The position numbers and the translations under genes are program-made. A model generated the notes under the pieces. The model was not told where the DNA came from and ran no database searches. It saw only the letters and a program-made list of their open reading frames with translations. A stretch of DNA of 5,587 bases from DATGHS01 sp035307785 (GTDB lineage: Bacteria; Planctomycetota; Planctomycetia; Gemmatales; Gemmataceae). The stretch spans positions 1 to 5,587 of the forward strand of contig DATGHS010000061.1 in the NCBI GenBank assembly GCA_035307785.1. Reading direction: 5' to 3'. The stretch's first letter is position 1. Each line of letters opens with the position of its first letter. This document shows positions 4,562 through 5,587 of the stretch, in pieces.

Positions 4562-5545
4562 ATGCACGATATCATCACTTTCGGCGAAGCCATGATCCGC
4601 CTCAGTCCGCCGAACTTTCGGCGCCTCGAGCAAGCGCAAACGCTCGACGTCCAGGTCGGCGGCGCGGAGCTGAATACTGCCGTCGCATTGGCCCGGCTGG
4701 GCCGCAAGACTTCGTGGGTCTCGCGCCTCACCGACAATCCGCTCGGCCGGCTCATCGCCAATCGCGCCCGCGAAGCCGGCGTCGATACCGGCCATGTGCT
4801 GTTCACGAAGGAAGATCGTGTCGGCGTCTACTTCCTAGAGTTCGGCGCGGCCCCGCGTGCCAGCAGCGTGCTGTATGATCGCAAAGACGCGGCCATTGCC
4901 CACATTCAGCCCGGCATGATCGACTGGGCGAAGGTGTTCACCGGGGCCAAATGGTTCCATGTCACCGGCATTACGCCCGCTCTCAGCACGAGCGCGGCCG
5001 AGACGACACGGCAAGCGCTGGAGGCGGCCCGAACGGCCGGCCTGCGGACCAGCATCGATCTCAATTACCGCAACAAGTTGTGGACGCCCGCCGAAGCCGG
5101 CAAATGGATGAGCGTCTTCATGGCGTTCTGTGACGTGCTCATCACCACCGAGGAAGACGTGGAAAAGGTCTTCGGCATTCGCGGCGAGAATTACGAAGGC
5201 GTGGCCCGGCAACTGGCGCAGAAGTTCCCGCTTCAGGTGGTGGCCATCACCCTGCGGCAGAATCCGCTGGTGTGGCGAAACAGTTGGACGGCCATTGCCT
5301 ACCGGGCGGGCCAGGTGTTGAACACCCGGACTTATGAAGTGGAAATCGTCGACCGGCTCGGCGCCGGCGATTGCTTCGCCGCTGGGCTGATTCACGGCCT
5401 GCTCGATGATAATCTGCAAGCGGGCCTGGACTACGGTGTGGCGGCCAGCGCCATCAAGCACTCGATCCCCGGCGATTTCGCCTGGATCACCCGGGCCGAG
5501 ATTGAAGCGCTGCTTCAGGGTGGCGGATTGAGGATCAGCCGGTAA
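4562..5545 (+). CDS. kdgK: PfkB-family sugar kinase, probable 2-keto-3-deoxygluconate kinase
   Basis: This cytosolic ribokinase-type kinase of 327 aa most likely phosphorylates 2-keto-3-deoxygluconate to KDPG, which the preceding aldolase then cleaves. In order: ITFGEAMIRLSPP (5-17), substrate-binding GGAELNTAVALARLG (33-47), VGVYFLEFG (87-95), SSVLYDRKDAAIAHI (101-115), FHVTGITPALS (132-142), DLNYRNKLW (166-174), EEDVEKVFG (197-205) and PfkB signature 2 VDRLGAGDCFAAGLI (263-277), whose Asp270 should be the catalytic base and whose GAG forms the anion hole. SIPGDFAWITRAEIEALL near the end is typical of KDG kinases. Length is normal. Substrate identity is inferred from these motifs plus the aldolase neighbour; ribokinase or fructokinase specificity is less likely. 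The ATG at 4562 lacks a clear Shine-Dalgarno and follows the repeat-rich 80-bp gap; co-transcription with the aldolase gene is likely. No terminator is visible in the 42 bases after the stop. Confidence 0.87.
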   Translation: MHDIITFGEAMIRLSPPNFRRLEQAQTLDVQVGGAELNTAVALARLGRKTSWVSRLTDNPLGRLIANRAREAGVDTGHVLFTKEDRVGVYFLEFGAAPRASSVLYDRKDAAIAHIQPGMIDWAKVFTGAKWFHVTGITPALSTSAAETTRQALEAARTAGLRTSIDLNYRNKLWTPAEAGKWMSVFMAFCDVLITTEEDVEKVFGIRGENYEGVARQLAQKFPLQVVAITLRQNPLVWRNSWTAIAYRAGQVLNTRTYEVEIVDRLGAGDCFAAGLIHGLLDDNLQAGLDYGVAASAIKHSIPGDFAWITRAEIEALLQGGGLRISR

Positions 5546-5587
5546 GCGCGCGAATCGCTCTTTACCTTTTTGTGCTGCTCGAAGCCT

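Noticed and set aside
4835..5461. 208-aa open frame opposite the kinase gene
   Set aside because: It is an antisense shadow; the plus strand encodes a complete PfkB-family protein with all signatures.

Overview
The window looks like part of a Planctomycetota chromosome, perhaps a Gemmatales- or Pirellulales-like lineage. The call rests on GC-rich coding sequence, loosely packed genes with a long intergenic gap, a small Cys/Gly-rich protein that starts MYSVVLLMA (an N-terminus I associate with planctomycete-specific Cys-rich proteins), an HTTM-type membrane protein paired with a large membrane protein, and a DUF2617 protein of the kind I recall from planctomycetes. No rRNA, tRNA, CRISPR array, transposase or phage gene is visible.

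Left part, minus strand (1-1669): a two-gene operon. A 446-aa protein with about five membrane helices and a large soluble C-terminal domain is followed, one base after its stop codon, by the start of an HTTM-like (vitamin K-dependent gamma-carboxylase-like) membrane protein that runs off the left edge. They probably form one membrane complex of unknown chemistry.

Middle (1670-2541): about 870 bases between divergent genes with no convincing coding sequence. It holds an 18-bp near-perfect palindrome that could be an operator, a small hairpin, an AT-rich tract with a good sigma70-like promoter for the rightward gene, and a leader of about 165 nt. Next comes the 163-aa Cys/Gly-rich protein (2542-3033), with 27 cysteines in two repeat blocks, each introduced by a His-rich IF.HRH.E-type motif. 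A textbook intrinsic terminator follows it.

Right part, plus strand (about 3149-5545): a promoter-like TTGTGA-N16-TATAAT, a DUF2617 protein of unknown function, then a Thermotoga-type KDPG aldolase and a PfkB-family sugar kinase that is most likely 2-keto-3-deoxygluconate kinase. The last two together make the lower Entner-Doudoroff/uronate branch: KDG is phosphorylated to KDPG, which is split into pyruvate and glyceraldehyde 3-phosphate. A perfect 18-bp inverted repeat built from 8-bp CTCACC-containing units lies between aldolase and kinase.

Most of the window is ordinary planctomycete housekeeping. The least explained items are the Cys-rich repeat protein and the paired membrane proteins.
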